A DNA stretch of 56,797 nucleotides from positions 1-56,797 of the forward strand of contig JAHBNG010000098.1 in assembly GCA_019217005.1 (NCBI GenBank), given 5' to 3'. The notes beneath the pieces are model-generated. The model did not search any database and was not told where the DNA came from. It saw nothing but the letters and a program-made list of their open reading frames with translations. The translations under genes were made by a program, and so were the position numbers. Of the stretch, positions 45,239 to 55,283 are shown in pieces. Source of the stretch: Chloroflexi bacterium TSY (GTDB lineage: Bacteria; Chloroflexota; Anaerolineae; Caldilineales; Caldilineaceae). How positions within the stretch are numbered: the stretch's first letter is position 1; each line of letters begins with the position of its first letter.

Positions 45239-45496
45239 TGACCACAATTGATAATGGTTGGATTTAGGCTTTTCCAACAATTAAAATCCCTAACCTGGCG
45301 TAGCCAGAATCAAAGTTGCAGAGTGGCAGGGTTGCAAGGTGGGTGAACGGACGCTTGTCTTCCTGCAAGAATAGACTCGATTCGCATGAAGGCATGATCC
45401 AACACTTCGGGTGGCTTTTCGACTCTGCAACCCTGCAACTTCTTGCCCAGCGTACAAGTATTTCATTCATAAGATACTATAATGTCTAATGTTCAA

Positions 45497-46474
45497 TTAC
45501 GGTGTAAAAACGCGCAATAAGACACTATCGCTTGTTGCCTTGATCGAAAATTCCCCCATCGCTGCGGGCAACAGCCCCCAATCGACAGCGGTGAGATTAA
45601 CAGGCTCGCCTGACCAAACCACGTTGCAGGCGCCGGAGAGTATACCCCAAATCTCATATGTTGCGCCAGAACAGTTTCCAGCAAATTCATGATCAGCGGG
45701 AAGATAGAGCCGTTCAGCATGAAAGTATTGACAATTGCCGATTCCCTCGCGCCGTAGACCGTTCTCTTCTAATAGTTTGGGTTCGATTGCAGCAGGTTCA
45801 ACCAAAGCAAAATTGAGGACGTCTAACCCTTGTTCTACATGAATTGGACGAGGGCGCCCCCAATCATAGAGTCGATAAGTGGTGTCGCTATTCTGCTGAA
45901 TTTCGGCGACGATAATGCCCGGTCCCAGTGCATGTATCGAACCGGACGGCACAAAGATCACATCTCCTGTCCGGACGGGGAGCCGATGCAGTGTTTCTTC
46001 GACTATCTGTTGTTCCAGCGCGGCGGCGAACGATTCACGTGTCACACCTGATTTAAAGCCATAAATGATTTCGGCGTCTGGCTCTGCATTGACAATGATC
46101 CACATCTCCGTTTTGCCGAGATCATCTTCATGTGCCAAACCATACTCATCATCGGGGTGAACCTGGACCGAGAGCCATCGGTTCGCATCGAGCAATTTGA
46201 TGAGCAACGGGAAACGATTTTGGACCAGTGCGTAGCGATTTCGCGTTCCCACAAGCGATTCACCAAGCTGTTCCTGAACCTCCAGCAATGTCTTTCCCGC
46301 CAGTGCTCCAGCACGTACGATGCTGGAACCATTGATATGACCGGCAATTTCCCAGCTCTCTGCAACGATGCCATCTGGGATGTCTCGCCCTAGTTTTGTC
46401 TGTAGGTTTCGACCACCCCAAACGTAATCTTTAAATACAGGAGTAAACGTTAATGGATAGAGAAAACTTTGCAT
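45497..46474 (-). CDS. manA: mannose-6-phosphate isomerase, class I
   Basis: 325 residues from MQSFLYPLTFTPVFKDYVWG; the upstream in-frame start at 46522 adds a non-conserved extension. Zinc ligands lie in LSVQVHPDDEYG (Gln and His), the Glu of LGKTEMWII and the His of PSGSIHALG, with EIQQNSDTTYRLYDW close by. It interconverts mannose-6-phosphate and fructose-6-phosphate. The short bacterial form lacks the helical insert of fungal enzymes. Downstream of pcrA on the same strand, about 100 bases away. Confidence 0.93.
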   Translation of the reverse strand: MQSFLYPLTFTPVFKDYVWGGRNLQTKLGRDIPDGIVAESWEIAGHINGSSIVRAGALAGKTLLEVQEQLGESLVGTRNRYALVQNRFPLLIKLLDANRWLSVQVHPDDEYGLAHEDDLGKTEMWIIVNAEPDAEIIYGFKSGVTRESFAAALEQQIVEETLHRLPVRTGDVIFVPSGSIHALGPGIIVAEIQQNSDTTYRLYDWGRPRPIHVEQGLDVLNFALVEPAAIEPKLLEENGLRREGIGNCQYFHAERLYLPADHEFAGNCSGATYEIWGILSGACNVVWSGEPVNLTAVDWGLLPAAMGEFSIKATSDSVLLRVFTP

Positions 46475-46572
46475 CAATAAGTCCTGCTGAATTGTCAATT
46501 GTAAATATTGAAATAATAACATGGAACCAATCGGTAAAATTATTTCAAAATTATATCGATTTCTGGGGAATT

Positions 46573-49200
46573 TTATAACTTTTTGAGGTTCGCGATGGAG
46601 GCCATCAATTTCTTGATGCCGACACCAGGGAACGCAACAGTCACTTCTTCATCAGTGCGCGTAACTTCGCTCTCAATCACCGTGCCAACGCCGAATACTT
46701 CATGCTGCACGCTGTCGCGGCGTTTAAATTGCGGCTCATGCGTCGCCGTCTGTTGCGATGGTCGCGTGATTTTGTTGCTTCCTCCCCTCTTATTACCAAG
46801 ACGAGAATCGCCAGAACTGGGGCGGCTGGCTCGACGATTCCCGGACTGTGCTTGACTCGATTGTGAACTGCGGGTGTCACTGTCAGACGAATTTGGCGAC
46901 CAATATGATTGAGTTGAGCCACCATATTGTTCCGAGTTGTCCGCTCGATCCCATGTTGCATCCGCTTCCCGTCTACGCTGTGATCGTCGCGAGGGAGAAA
47001 ACCGACGGGGCGTTTCATCATATCCATCGACATCTTCATATGTCACACCTGCATCAACATCATCGTAACGGCTCGAGCCGCTACTGTTCCCGAACTCATC
47101 GTCCCATGAAGTCGCACGCTGGTAGGCAGAGGCACGTCTGCTGTGTCGATCGACCATACCGCTCAACAGATCAGCAGGGATCTCATCCAAGAAGCGGCTC
47201 GACTCTTGCGTTTCACTGCGCCCCCAAAGACTGCGCCGAAAGGCATGGACCAGGTAGAGTCGCTTCTCTGCACGCGTAATGCCCACATAGACCAGTCGTC
47301 GCTCCTCGGCCATCTCCTCTTGATCCATGCTCTCGATGCTGCGGGCGTGGGGCAAAATACCCTCTTCCAACCCCACCATAAAGACGACAGGATATTCGAG
47401 TCCTTTTGCTGTGTGCAGCGTCATGAGCGTCACTGCGCCTTGCCCGTCTTCAATCTCATCGGAGTCGCTCACCAAACTTACCTCTTCCAGAAAGAGCGAG
47501 AGAGGGGTTTGCTCTGGTTCCAGCTCCAGCATATCATGATAATATTGAGCTGCCACACCACGTAGCTCTTGCAAGTTCGCAAAGCGATCCTCACCTTCAT
47601 CCGAGCCATCCCGCAGATCGGCCACGTAGCCCGATTCATCCAGCAATGTATCAAGTAAATCGGCCACGCTGCTGTAACGATTGTCATTCCGCACCGCGAT
47701 CCACTCTTCGAGCATGGTGACAAAACCAACAAGGGCATTCTTGGCACGCGTCGAGAAGGATGGTGCTTTGTATGCACCCGTCGGCAAGAGCTGACCAGCC
47801 GATTGACTCATACTCTCAGGTCCATGTCGGAGAACAAGCAGCGCCGTGTAAGGGCTTGTGTCAATTTCGCTCGCCCACTCTTTAAGCGCAGCATAGGTTT
47901 TGGCACCGATGCCACGCGTAGGCACGTTGATGATGCGGTCCATGGCCACTGTGTCCGCAGGGTTGTGGACTAAGCGTAAGTACGCCAAGGCATCCTTAAT
48001 CTCTTTGCGTTCATAGAAGCGGGTTGCCCCGATCAATTTGTGCTTGATTTGGCGCATCACAAATGTCTCTTCCAGCGCACGGCTCGGCGCGTTGGTGCGA
48101 TACATGATGGCAAAATCACCCAATCCAAAGGCTCTGCTGCCCACCAGTCGCTCAATCTCATCACAAACCCAGGCCGCCTCTTCCGTTTCATTGTACGCCT
48201 CATAAATAGTAACTTTCAGGCCCTCTCCATTTTCCGTGTGCAGCTTTTTGGGCGTCCGATTGGGATTGTTGGCAATGACTGAGTTGGCGACATCCAAAAT
48301 ATTCTGTGTGCTGCGGTAGTTCTGCTCCAGGAGAATGACTTTGGCCTCTGGATAGTCATTGCGAAAGTTGGCTACGTTGCGGTAATCTGCGCCGCGAAAG
48401 CGATAGACTGATTGATCCTCATCCCCAACAACAAACAGATTTCGTTTCCCCTCAAACTCGTTCGCCAATAGACGAATCAACTCATACTGAGCCGTATTTG
48501 TATCTTGAAACTCATCGACGAGAATATACTGCCATTTCTGTTGATACTTGATGCGCAGCTCCTCACTATCGCGCAAGAGCATCGTTGTCTTCATCAACAG
48601 ATCGTCGAAATCCATCGCATTGTTCACCTGCATGGCCTCTTGATAGCGACCATAAACCCGGCTCGCGATCTCTTCAGGGTAGGAGGCAGGCTGTGCCGTC
48701 TCTGGGGTGTGCAGCTCATTCTTCCAGCGGCTAATAATGGCACGTACTGCATTGGGGCTGTAGCGCTTTTCATCAAGATTCATCTCACGCATCAGACCAC
48801 GGATCAGGGCAAGCTGGTCGGCACTGTCGTAGATGACCCAGTTGCGCTCATACCCAATGGCGCCTGTCTCTATTCGCAAAACACGAGCACAGATACTATG
48901 GAACGTACCAATCGTTAATCCACCCAGACGACGCGGTTGACCCGGCAGGGGATCGCCAAAGCGGTCTTGCAGTAACTCTTCGACCCGTTCCTGCATCTCG
49001 CGGGCAGCTTTATTCGTAAAGGTAACAGCCAAGATATTCCACGGCGCAATGCCAGCTTCTTCAATCAAATAGGCAATACGTCTGGTGAGGACACGCGTCT
49101 TCCCCGATCCCGGACCAGCCAAAACAAGCACCGGACCATTTACGGTCTGAACGGCAGTCTTCTGAGGAGAGTTTAAGTTAGAAAGAATTTCAGTACTCAT
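46573..49200 (-). CDS. pcrA: UvrD/PcrA-type DNA helicase
   Basis: 875 residues from [20 protein letters not shown]. Superfamily 1A motifs are in order: [15 protein letters not shown] (Walker A), [14 protein letters not shown] (Ia), LVDEFQDTN (II), [16 protein letters not shown] (III), LEQNYRST (IV), [18 protein letters not shown] (V) and [13 protein letters not shown] (VI). A disordered Ser/Arg-rich linker follows, then the C-terminal [19 protein letters not shown], the Tudor-like domain that binds RNA polymerase in PcrA. It unwinds DNA in repair and at stalled transcription. Start chosen at 49200, six codons below the first in-frame start. Confidence 0.95.
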   Translation of the reverse strand: MSTEILSNLNSPQKTAVQTVNGPVLVLAGPGSGKTRVLTRRIAYLIEEAGIAPWNILAVTFTNKAAREMQERVEELLQDRFGDPLPGQPRRLGGLTIGTFHSICARVLRIETGAIGYERNWVIYDSADQLALIRGLMREMNLDEKRYSPNAVRAIISRWKNELHTPETAQPASYPEEIASRVYGRYQEAMQVNNAMDFDDLLMKTTMLLRDSEELRIKYQQKWQYILVDEFQDTNTAQYELIRLLANEFEGKRNLFVVGDEDQSVYRFRGADYRNVANFRNDYPEAKVILLEQNYRSTQNILDVANSVIANNPNRTPKKLHTENGEGLKVTIYEAYNETEEAAWVCDEIERLVGSRAFGLGDFAIMYRTNAPSRALEETFVMRQIKHKLIGATRFYERKEIKDALAYLRLVHNPADTVAMDRIINVPTRGIGAKTYAALKEWASEIDTSPYTALLVLRHGPESMSQSAGQLLPTGAYKAPSFSTRAKNALVGFVTMLEEWIAVRNDNRYSSVADLLDTLLDESGYVADLRDGSDEGEDRFANLQELRGVAAQYYHDMLELEPEQTPLSLFLEEVSLVSDSDEIEDGQGAVTLMTLHTAKGLEYPVVFMVGLEEGILPHARSIESMDQEEMAEERRLVYVGITRAEKRLYLVHAFRRSLWGRSETQESSRFLDEIPADLLSGMVDRHSRRASAYQRATSWDDEFGNSSGSSRYDDVDAGVTYEDVDGYDETPRRFSPSRRSQRRREADATWDRADNSEQYGGSTQSYWSPNSSDSDTRSSQSSQAQSGNRRASRPSSGDSRLGNKRGGSNKITRPSQQTATHEPQFKRRDSVQHEVFGVGTVIESEVTRTDEEVTVAFPGVGIKKLMASIANLKKL

Positions 49201-49277
49201 CAAACCTGGTATCACTTATAATTTATAGCTGCTTCTACATCCGCTTCTCGACCAGTATCACACAACACCCAATACGT

Positions 49278-50372
49278 TCATTCTTCGCCCTTCAACAAAC
49301 GCAAGTAACTATCATAACGCTCGGGCGTGATATGTCCATCTTCCACGGCCTGCAGTATGGCGCACTTTGGCTCATGATCGTGGGTACAGTTCGGGAAACG
49401 ACATTCATTGACAAATGGCTCCATTTCGATAAAGTAGAAGCCTAAATCAGCTGGATCGATATCATAGAGACCCAGCTCTCGGATCCCGGGTGTATCCGCA
49501 ATATAGGTTTCATTGCCAAAAGGCATGGGCACAAGCTGAGCGGTACGAGTCGTGTGTTTACCCTTTTGCATAAAGTCACGTAAAACGCCAACTTCTAACG
49601 TCAATGTAGGATTGAGCGCGTTGATTAAGCTACTCTTGCCAACACCGCTGGGGCCAGTGAGGACTGTGGTATTGTCGATCAGTGCCGCTCTCAATTCTTC
49701 GACTCCTTGTCCTGTCTCTGCGCTCGTATAGATGACTCTATATCCGATTTCTTCATAGAGGCCAAATGTCTCGCGTGCGGCATCGAATCCAGTCAGATCA
49801 ATTTTGTTCGCACAGATCATGGCTGGCAGTTCGTTGAACTCCGCAATCACCAGGAAACGATCCAACATACGTAGGTGGGGTGCTGGCTGTGCTGTAGAAA
49901 AGACAATCAAAACCTGATCGGGATTGGCAAGAATCACATCCTCAGCCAACTGACTTGCACCAGGGCGTTGGCGACTAATCACGCTCGTCCGCTCATCAAC
50001 CCGCTCGATTTTTCCTCGCTCCGGTCCATCCGCCACCAACCAGACCCGATCCCCTACAGCCACAAGTGTATCTTGCGTACGCTCTTGACGAAGACGGCGT
50101 CGTACTTCACATAAACGGGTGTTGTTCGGCGCGTCAGGATCCTTTTTTGGATTCGTGAGTACATCAAAATGATGGCCAAGTGCCCGTATAACCAGACCAG
50201 GTATCAGCTTGCCTGAATCTCGTTTTGGCCGAGATCTTCGGTTTCGCTTGGCGATATACTCAGACTGCTCATAGACGGCATCTTCATATGCTTCGTCATA
50301 GTCTTCATACGCAAGCTTCTCGTCCTCAACATCTTGCTTTTCTTCCCAGGAGCGTTCAATTTGGTGGGTCAA
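49278..50372 (-). CDS. rsgA: ribosome small-subunit-dependent GTPase A
   Basis: 364 residues. An acidic N-terminal extension (about residues 1-55) precedes the OB fold (TLVAVGDRVWLVADGPE). The GTPase is circularly permuted: CANKIDLTGF (G4) comes before LTGPSGVGKSSLINAL (G1), then DTPGIRELGLYDI (G3). The zinc domain is CRFPNCTHDHEPKCAI. It assists late 30S maturation. A short gap separates it from pcrA on the same strand. Confidence 0.95.
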   Translation of the reverse strand: MTHQIERSWEEKQDVEDEKLAYEDYDEAYEDAVYEQSEYIAKRNRRSRPKRDSGKLIPGLVIRALGHHFDVLTNPKKDPDAPNNTRLCEVRRRLRQERTQDTLVAVGDRVWLVADGPERGKIERVDERTSVISRQRPGASQLAEDVILANPDQVLIVFSTAQPAPHLRMLDRFLVIAEFNELPAMICANKIDLTGFDAARETFGLYEEIGYRVIYTSAETGQGVEELRAALIDNTTVLTGPSGVGKSSLINALNPTLTLEVGVLRDFMQKGKHTTRTAQLVPMPFGNETYIADTPGIRELGLYDIDPADLGFYFIEMEPFVNECRFPNCTHDHEPKCAILQAVEDGHITPERYDSYLRLLKGEE

Positions 50373-50595
50373 TGGCAGAATTCCCTTATTTGATTCACGA
50401 TTCTAGATTGTTCGATCACAAAGTGGTGTCGCTTTCAGCGACCGTAATCAAGCCGCTTCGCGACATTTACGAGTTGTTGTCAATCATGCTTGACGACGGC
50501 GGACAAGATTGCATCACCTGCCCGCGAGTCATCCCAAAATATCCGAATGTAGTATACCATAGAGAGCGAAAGAGGAGAATCGTTTCGTATTGTAT

Positions 50596-51051
50596 TTATG
50601 AGCTGGAAAAAAAGTCTACTACCCACAAAATAAACCAATATCTCGATACTTTGCCAAGAAGAACCCAAAAAGCAAACGTAGACACTTTGCGGTTGAGAAT
50701 GCCTGGCACGAAAGTCAAGGGATCACCAACTATGGGCACCCAAGAAAAAAAGAGGATCGGAGCACCCCAGCGTTCATATGCCGTTTGCGCCTGCTGCAAT
50801 CTGGCATTGTCGGTGGTCACATATTTCGCCAGGAGAAACCGGTTGCCCAGCTTGCCGACATAGTAATTGGAAAGTGAACCCAAAAAATTCCCTGTCGTTG
50901 CAAAGAGCAATATCAGCAGTTTATTGAAGCCTAGGGCCGGCATTAACACAACCAGAACCTCTGAGCTAAATGGGAGTATGGTGGCAGCCAAGAAACTGAC
51001 AATCAGCAAGCCCACATATCCAAATTGTTCAATCAACTGTAGCGTATCCAC
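50596..51051 (-). CDS. YqaA/DedA-family membrane protein
   Basis: 151 residues with four hydrophobic segments. GYVGLLIVSFLAATILPFSS opens the DedA/YqaA fold, and FSWVPIVGDPLTFVPGILN is the conserved re-entrant region. It is an integral inner-membrane protein, probably a lipid or small-solute transporter. The gap to rsgA (50373-50595) holds no gene. Confidence 0.85.
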   Translation of the reverse strand: MDTLQLIEQFGYVGLLIVSFLAATILPFSSEVLVVLMPALGFNKLLILLFATTGNFLGSLSNYYVGKLGNRFLLAKYVTTDNARLQQAQTAYERWGAPILFFSWVPIVGDPLTFVPGILNRKVSTFAFWVLLGKVSRYWFILWVVDFFSSS

Positions 51052-51187
51052 AGCGTTTCGTAATAGAAAGACCGTGCTCCGTGGTCGATTATGGCATAAA
51101 TTTTAGCACTACCGAGCCTCACCGTCGCTCATTTCTAAAGAGAAATATTCTAGGTTGTCTGAGGAATTGCGTGGTTTCCAGTTTGTT

Positions 51188-51255
51188 TGTTGGATAGTTT
51201 GTTTGTTGGATAGTTGGCGAACAAACTAACAAACCAACCAACCAACTATCCAACA
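51188..51255. terminator. imperfect hairpin with tandem TTGTTGGATAG units
   Basis: TGTTGGATAGTT (51188-51199) pairs with AACTATCCAACA (51244-51255), and an inner GTTGGATAGTTGG copy can pair with the same right arm. It lies just past the stop of the RDD gene on the minus strand and before the YqaA gene, as expected for a terminator. Confidence 0.55.
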
Positions 51256-51275
51256 TCTACCCACAAAACCATATT

Positions 51276-51956
51276 CTACTCACCTGAACGGACGACCTGG
51301 ACATCGAACCAGCGGTCATAGGGTGTGTTCCCCGTTAAGGCCAAAGCGATGAGCCACCATAATGGGCCGATCAGTGCGATGGCTGCAGGTATCCAAAGCC
51401 ATAACGGAAACTCATTGCTTACGTTATACGCTGATTGCTGGGCCAAAGTATGTCCAAATTCCCACGGAACGAACTTCGTCGCGTTGCGAAGGAGTGCACG
51501 CATGAAAGAGAGTTGTTCCCCTGACCGCTGAGTCACGATCAATCCAACAACGCGTTTGCCAATCGACGCGCTCCATTGGGAACTCTCGCACAAGGCAAAG
51601 TATAGAGTGAACGGCACAGTCATTGTAACAAAGCCAATTGCTTGCCCTATCCACGGTCCTCCAGGTTGCTGCGGGATCCCAGAGTTGACAAAAAGTACGA
51701 TGGCAAAAATCAGCCCCCCCATACCGCCAGCAATAACCAATCCACAGCGAGGGGTGGTTCAGAATTAGGTTTACACTTTTGATACATAGACAAAAATCTA
51801 TATGAGGTCATTTTCTGCCTGAGCATGGCTCAAATTAGAAAATATAAACATCTTTTCTCTTTGCAAAAATGTAAACCTAATTGTCCGCCTAAAATGAACC
51901 ACCCCCACAGCGAAGGCCAAAAGACGGAGGAAGAATGTGGTTTGAACAATCTTCAT
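51276..51956 (-). pseudogene. RDD-family membrane protein split by MITE A
   Basis: The 5' part beyond the MITE reads MKIVQTTFFLRLLAFAV from the ATG at 51956, matching the Arg-Asp signature region of RDD proteins. Removing the MITE plus one duplication continues it as DWLLLAVWGG, then LIFAIVLFVNSGIPQQPGG. The C-terminal half contains ASIGKRVVGLIVTQRSGEQL and NTPYDRWFDVQVV. A run of seven Cs at 51714-51720 must be eight for one frame, giving 172 residues. Three membrane segments. The function of RDD proteins is poorly defined; some act in ion or compatible-solute transport. Confidence 0.85.
51751..51905. mobile_element. MITE family A, complete copy (155 bp)
   Basis: Starts GGGGTGGTTCAGAATTAGG and ends ATGAACCACCCC. 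It is flanked by CACAGCGA at 51743-51750 and 51906-51913 (8-bp duplication). Orientation is opposite to the copy at 10048. Conserved parts are the ends, the AGGTTTACA subterminal repeats and the AGATTTTTGTCTAT segment; the centre has diverged. It splits the RDD gene within its conserved first membrane region. Confidence 0.95.
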
Positions 51957-52484
51957 AAGAGTTCTCTTATTCCTGAGCTTGTCGATGGAAACGGATGGAA
52001 AATATCTTCTTAAAATCTATAGTAAACCATAGTCCCCAAAACAATCAACCTTTTTATGCAAACCTGGTACCGATCTAATGACTGAGCATGGGGACATAGG
52101 AACTTGGAATTTGACATCGACCAATTTCTGAGCTACTATCGAATTTACACCCCTCAAGGAGGCAACCATGAAAATCCTTATCACCGGCACGATCGGCAGC
52201 ATTTTGGCCCCTGAACTTGATGGTGATCACGAAGTGTACGGCGTGGACATACGCCCGTCAGAGTGGGCGAATTCAACCCAGTCCGATCTTTGTGATCCGA
52301 CCGCGCTGCCCCCAATTTTCGAAGGCATGGAGATGGTCATCCATCTGGCCGCCGATCCACGACACGAGGTCGAAATCGGGTGGGATGTGCTGACGAATCC
52401 CAATCTGATTGCCACAGCCCGCATGTACGATGCAGCCCACGACGCTGGCGTACGTCGAGTAATTTTTGCCAGCTCAATGCACGT

Positions 52485-53522
52485 GGCTCATGAATGAAAA
52501 TAGGTGAAATGGGAGTCAATGAGAGAGCGAAGAAAGGAGTCATTGACGAATTTGAGATTGTGAGTCCATTCAAAGATGGCAACATATTGGGCAAGATAAC
52601 GTTTATGAACACCCCGAAAGGGACGCAGAAAATTGCGTAGACCAGTCCAAATGCCTTCCATGGTGTTGCAGTGAACTTCCCGAATGCCGTCGCCATCATC
52701 ATCGCGAGCCCATTCGTACCGGGAGTGACAAACAGTGGCATGAGAGCGACCAGTCTCCGCAATGGGATTGTAGGCGTTGCACTCGTCGGTATAGAGAGTG
52801 GTGCCAGGGAGAGAGCAAGCAACAACTAAAGGAACAATGGTTGCTTGTTGTGTGTTGTCACAGACCGTGAACTGGACTTGGCCAGAGGTTCGTCCCACAA
52901 CGCCCAGAATCGGTGGTCGGTCGTTCTCCATCGTCCCTCGTCCACGGCGCTTGTTGGCTCGAGGTCTGGGCGGGTCATCTGGATCGGGATGGTAATCGCC
53001 TTTCTCTCCTGCATTCTGGTACAGTTCATCGGCTTCAGCTACAGAATCGCGAAAAAGAGGGGGAAGCGGCTGCGGCTTGGAGCAACGCCGTATTCTGGAT
53101 CCGATGGCGACGCTCCAACAACGTACTATAGTTCAGAGACAGTTCCTCTGATAGATGCAGCGTTGGTGTCCCTTGAATGATGCCTCGCATCACTAAGACT
53201 ATCGTCACACAATTGTAATGCGTTCCAGACCAGACTGTATTCGTAAAGGCATCGTATACTTTGCCGCATTCTCGGCATCTGTACTTATTCCCCGGGGCTC
53301 GCTCTCGACTGTGAGGCGCTTGCCCTTCTGGCAATCTATGTCCATCTGGACATTGCATCCCTTCTGGATGCAAGATCTCTAACAATCTCTCATAACAGCC
53401 TTCTTCGCTCATCAGTTCTTGGATCGGATATCGCATTTTCATGGCTCTTTTTCTCTTTTCTTTTTTCTCATTGACCTCTTTCCCTATTTTACATACTTTT
53501 CACCTACTTTCATATATGAGCC
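52485..53522 (-). mobile_element. IS1595-family insertion sequence (1038 bp)
   Basis: Inverted ends GGCTCATGAATGAAAATAGG and the complement of CACCTACTTTCATATATGAG plus CC match over about 20 bases. It is flanked by ATGCACGT at 52477-52484 and 53523-53530 (8-bp duplication, as expected for IS1595). It carries one ISXO2-like transposase gene. Its ends are unlike those of MITE A. Confidence 0.95.
52488..53442 (-). pseudogene. IS1595 (ISXO2-like) transposase with one apparent frameshift
   Basis: The N-terminal zinc ribbon is CPDGHRLPEG...YRCRECGKVYDAFTNTVW. The DDE domain includes VAEADELYQNAGEKG (first Asp), LYTDECNAYNPIAETGRSHA (second Asp) and HCNTMEGIWTGLRNFLRPFR (Glu). The first 127 or so residues are in one frame and the rest in another; they join if one base is changed in the A5/G5 runs at 53052-53063. 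If that is a sequencing error the element is intact and could still move. Confidence 0.85.
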
Positions 53523-53990
53523 ATGCACGTTATGGGCGGTTATGAATTCGACGAGCCTTACCTCTCCATCGTTTCCGGCCGCTTAGATGATCTAGACCCC
53601 GCTGCAATCGATCTTGTCAAAGGTGATGATCCGGCTAGGCCGGACAGTCGCTATGGTGCGACCAAAATCTTTGGCGAGTCCTGGGGCGCTACTACGAGGG
53701 AGGTAACATCGATCGGCCTGACCAGCGCCAATGGAGGTCATTTGTGTCCGTCTCGGCACCTGTCCCCACAATCGCCCCGGCCGTGACTATCGATCGTTGG
53801 TGAGTTGGTTGAGCCATCGCGATGCAGCCAGCTTCTTTCGCGCGTGTGTTGAACGCCCAAACATAAGCTATGAAATCCTTTACGCCGCGTCCAACAATAC
53901 ATGGAAGATCTATGACACGCCTTACGCCCGGGATTTGTTGGATTACACCCGGCCGATAACGTGGATGATCATTGGCGTAAGGAGTAGGGT

Positions 53991-54258
53991 GGTTATTGGT
54001 GGCTGGTGGTTAGGAGTGGATTATGATTCGTCATTATCGGGATTTACAGGATTGGCAGAAGGCAATGAATGTAGCGGTTGCTGCATATGAGCTAACAAAG
54101 TCTTTACTTGAAACACAGCTCGAACTAGCACTCCGCGTTGGATATCTATCCCAAGAAGCGAGCCAGAATGTCCTGAGAGAATTAGATATCTTAGGCAAAC
54201 AGCTTAACGTACTTTCACAACGAGTCAACCAGCCACCAACAACCAATAACTAATCACC
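53991..54258. repeat. inverted GGTTATTGGTGGCTGG-type repeats flanking the IVP gene
   Basis: The left segment 53991-54014 (GGTTATTGGTGGCTGGTGG) is matched in inverted form by 54226-54258 (CAACCAGCCACCAACAACC then AATAACTAATCACC). The pair encloses the small four-helix-bundle gene. Similar TGGT-rich inverted ends often surround IVP genes and suggest a mobile cassette; the mechanism is unknown. Confidence 0.5.
54023..54253 (+). CDS. four-helix-bundle protein (IVP / S23 type) with internal deletion
   Basis: 76 residues: MIRHYRDLQDWQKAMNVAVA matches the first helix of the 23S rRNA intervening-sequence (IVP) family, and LLETQLELALRVGYLSQEAS matches the third. The second helix (usually about 40 residues with IPANIAEG) is missing, so the product is shorter than the usual 115-125. 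It may be non-functional. The gene is enclosed by inverted repeats and overlaps nothing. The family function is unknown; it is not linked to rRNA here. Confidence 0.75.
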   Translation: MIRHYRDLQDWQKAMNVAVAAYELTKSLLETQLELALRVGYLSQEASQNVLRELDILGKQLNVLSQRVNQPPTTNN

Positions 54259-54278
54259 AAATTAAAGGGGGACAAGTC

Positions 54279-55181
54279 ATGACAACAGTTGGATATGGCG
54301 ATTTTCGTTACGAACTGGATGAATCCTGGCCAGAAGTGCCCGAAGGGTGGTCATTGGGCTCGGTGTCCGATATAGCAGTTGATTCGCGGGATCGGGTCTT
54401 TATCTTTAATCGGCACAAGCATCCCGTAGCTGCGTTTGAGGCGGACAGCGGCAAGTTCGTTACCTCGTGGGGCGAGGGTGAATTTAAGGAACCACACGGC
54501 ATGTTTATCGACGCCGATGACTATGTGTGGACAACCGATCGGCAAGATCACGTCGTCATCAAGCACACGCAGCACGGGGAAAATCTGCTCGAATTGGGTC
54601 GCCGGGGCTGGGCCATGATGCCGGTGACGCCATATGGAGAAAGCCTGGACGGTCCGTTCAATATGCCGTCTGGCGTGGCGATTGCCGAAGACGGTGCGAT
54701 CTTTGTCGCCGACGGCTATGGGAATCATCAGGTCCGTCGCTTCTCCCCAGAAGGCGAGCTAGAGCTATCCTGGGGCACGGCTGGCCTGGAGCCGGGACAG
54801 TTCGCCCTGGTACACAATATTAGCATCGACACACAGGGCAGGATTCTGATCTGTGACCGGGAGGCCAGCCGCATTCAATTCTTTGACCGCGAAGGACAAT
54901 TCATTCAGCTTTGGGATGATGTGAACGCGCCAGGCGATACGTACTGCAGCCCCGATAAACTGATCTACGTCGCCGAACAGGGTAAATCATTTGCTAGGGG
55001 TGCGCAACCAGTCGATGTTTCAATCTTTACTGAAGCGGGCGAACTGGTTTGCCGCTTCCGGGGTACCGAGGAAACTACCATGCGTATGCCGCACAGCATC
55101 TGGACCGATTCGCACGACAACATCTTTGTCGGCGAGCTGGGCGACCACGGCAATCATGTGCGCAAGTTTGTCAAGATCTAG
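54279..55181 (+). CDS. NHL-repeat beta-propeller protein
   Basis: 300 residues, with GGGGG about seven bases before the ATG. Repeated NHL units are visible: SVSDIAVDSRDRVFIFNR, EPHGMFIDADDYVWTTDRQD, MPSGVAIAEDGAIFVADGYG, LVHNISIDTQGRILICDREA and MPHSIWTDSHDNIFVGELGD. They build a six-bladed propeller like peptidyl-amidating lyase or SMP-30 type lactonases. There is no signal peptide, so it is probably cytoplasmic. Beside a uronate-dehydrogenase-like gene and a binding protein, a sugar-lactone role is possible but unproven. Confidence 0.85.
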   Translation: MTTVGYGDFRYELDESWPEVPEGWSLGSVSDIAVDSRDRVFIFNRHKHPVAAFEADSGKFVTSWGEGEFKEPHGMFIDADDYVWTTDRQDHVVIKHTQHGENLLELGRRGWAMMPVTPYGESLDGPFNMPSGVAIAEDGAIFVADGYGNHQVRRFSPEGELELSWGTAGLEPGQFALVHNISIDTQGRILICDREASRIQFFDREGQFIQLWDDVNAPGDTYCSPDKLIYVAEQGKSFARGAQPVDVSIFTEAGELVCRFRGTEETTMRMPHSIWTDSHDNIFVGELGDHGNHVRKFVKI

Positions 55182-55283
55182 CAACGCGTTTCCCCTCTGG
55201 GCCAGCCCCCAGATTGTCAGCACCCTACCTACTCGTCACGCGAAGATGGACTGGCATCTTCTTTTCATCTACTTTACTCGTTC

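Larger units (their letters stand above)
52168..53987 (+). pseudogene. NAD-dependent epimerase / uronate-dehydrogenase-like gene split by IS1595 element
   Basis: The start has GGAGG upstream. The 5' part (52168-52484) reads MKILITGTIGSILAPELDGD, with HLAADPRH and RRVIFASSMHV. The 3' part resumes after the IS as MHVMGGYEFDEPYLSIVSGR, and DSRYGATKIFGESWG carries YxxxK. Removing the IS and one ATGCACGT joins ASSMHV to MGGY exactly. The rest is spread over several frames: VRLGTCPHNRPGRDYRSLVS, then ASNNTWKIYDTPYARDLLDY, and a last shift to PADNVDDHWRKE before the stop at 53985-53987. At least three frameshifts suggest long-standing loss. The family oxidises uronic acids or epimerises nucleotide sugars. 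Confidence 0.85.

Noticed and set aside
45290..45450. Repeated GTTGCAGGGTTGCA-like words between manA and the stalked surface protein gene
   Set aside because: They form an imperfect inverted pair of GC-rich words, probably a terminator or chance; arms do not align well enough to call a feature.
50225..50863. 212-codon plus-strand open frame
   Set aside because: It overlaps the 5' end of rsgA and the YqaA gene on the other strand and has no recognisable protein features.
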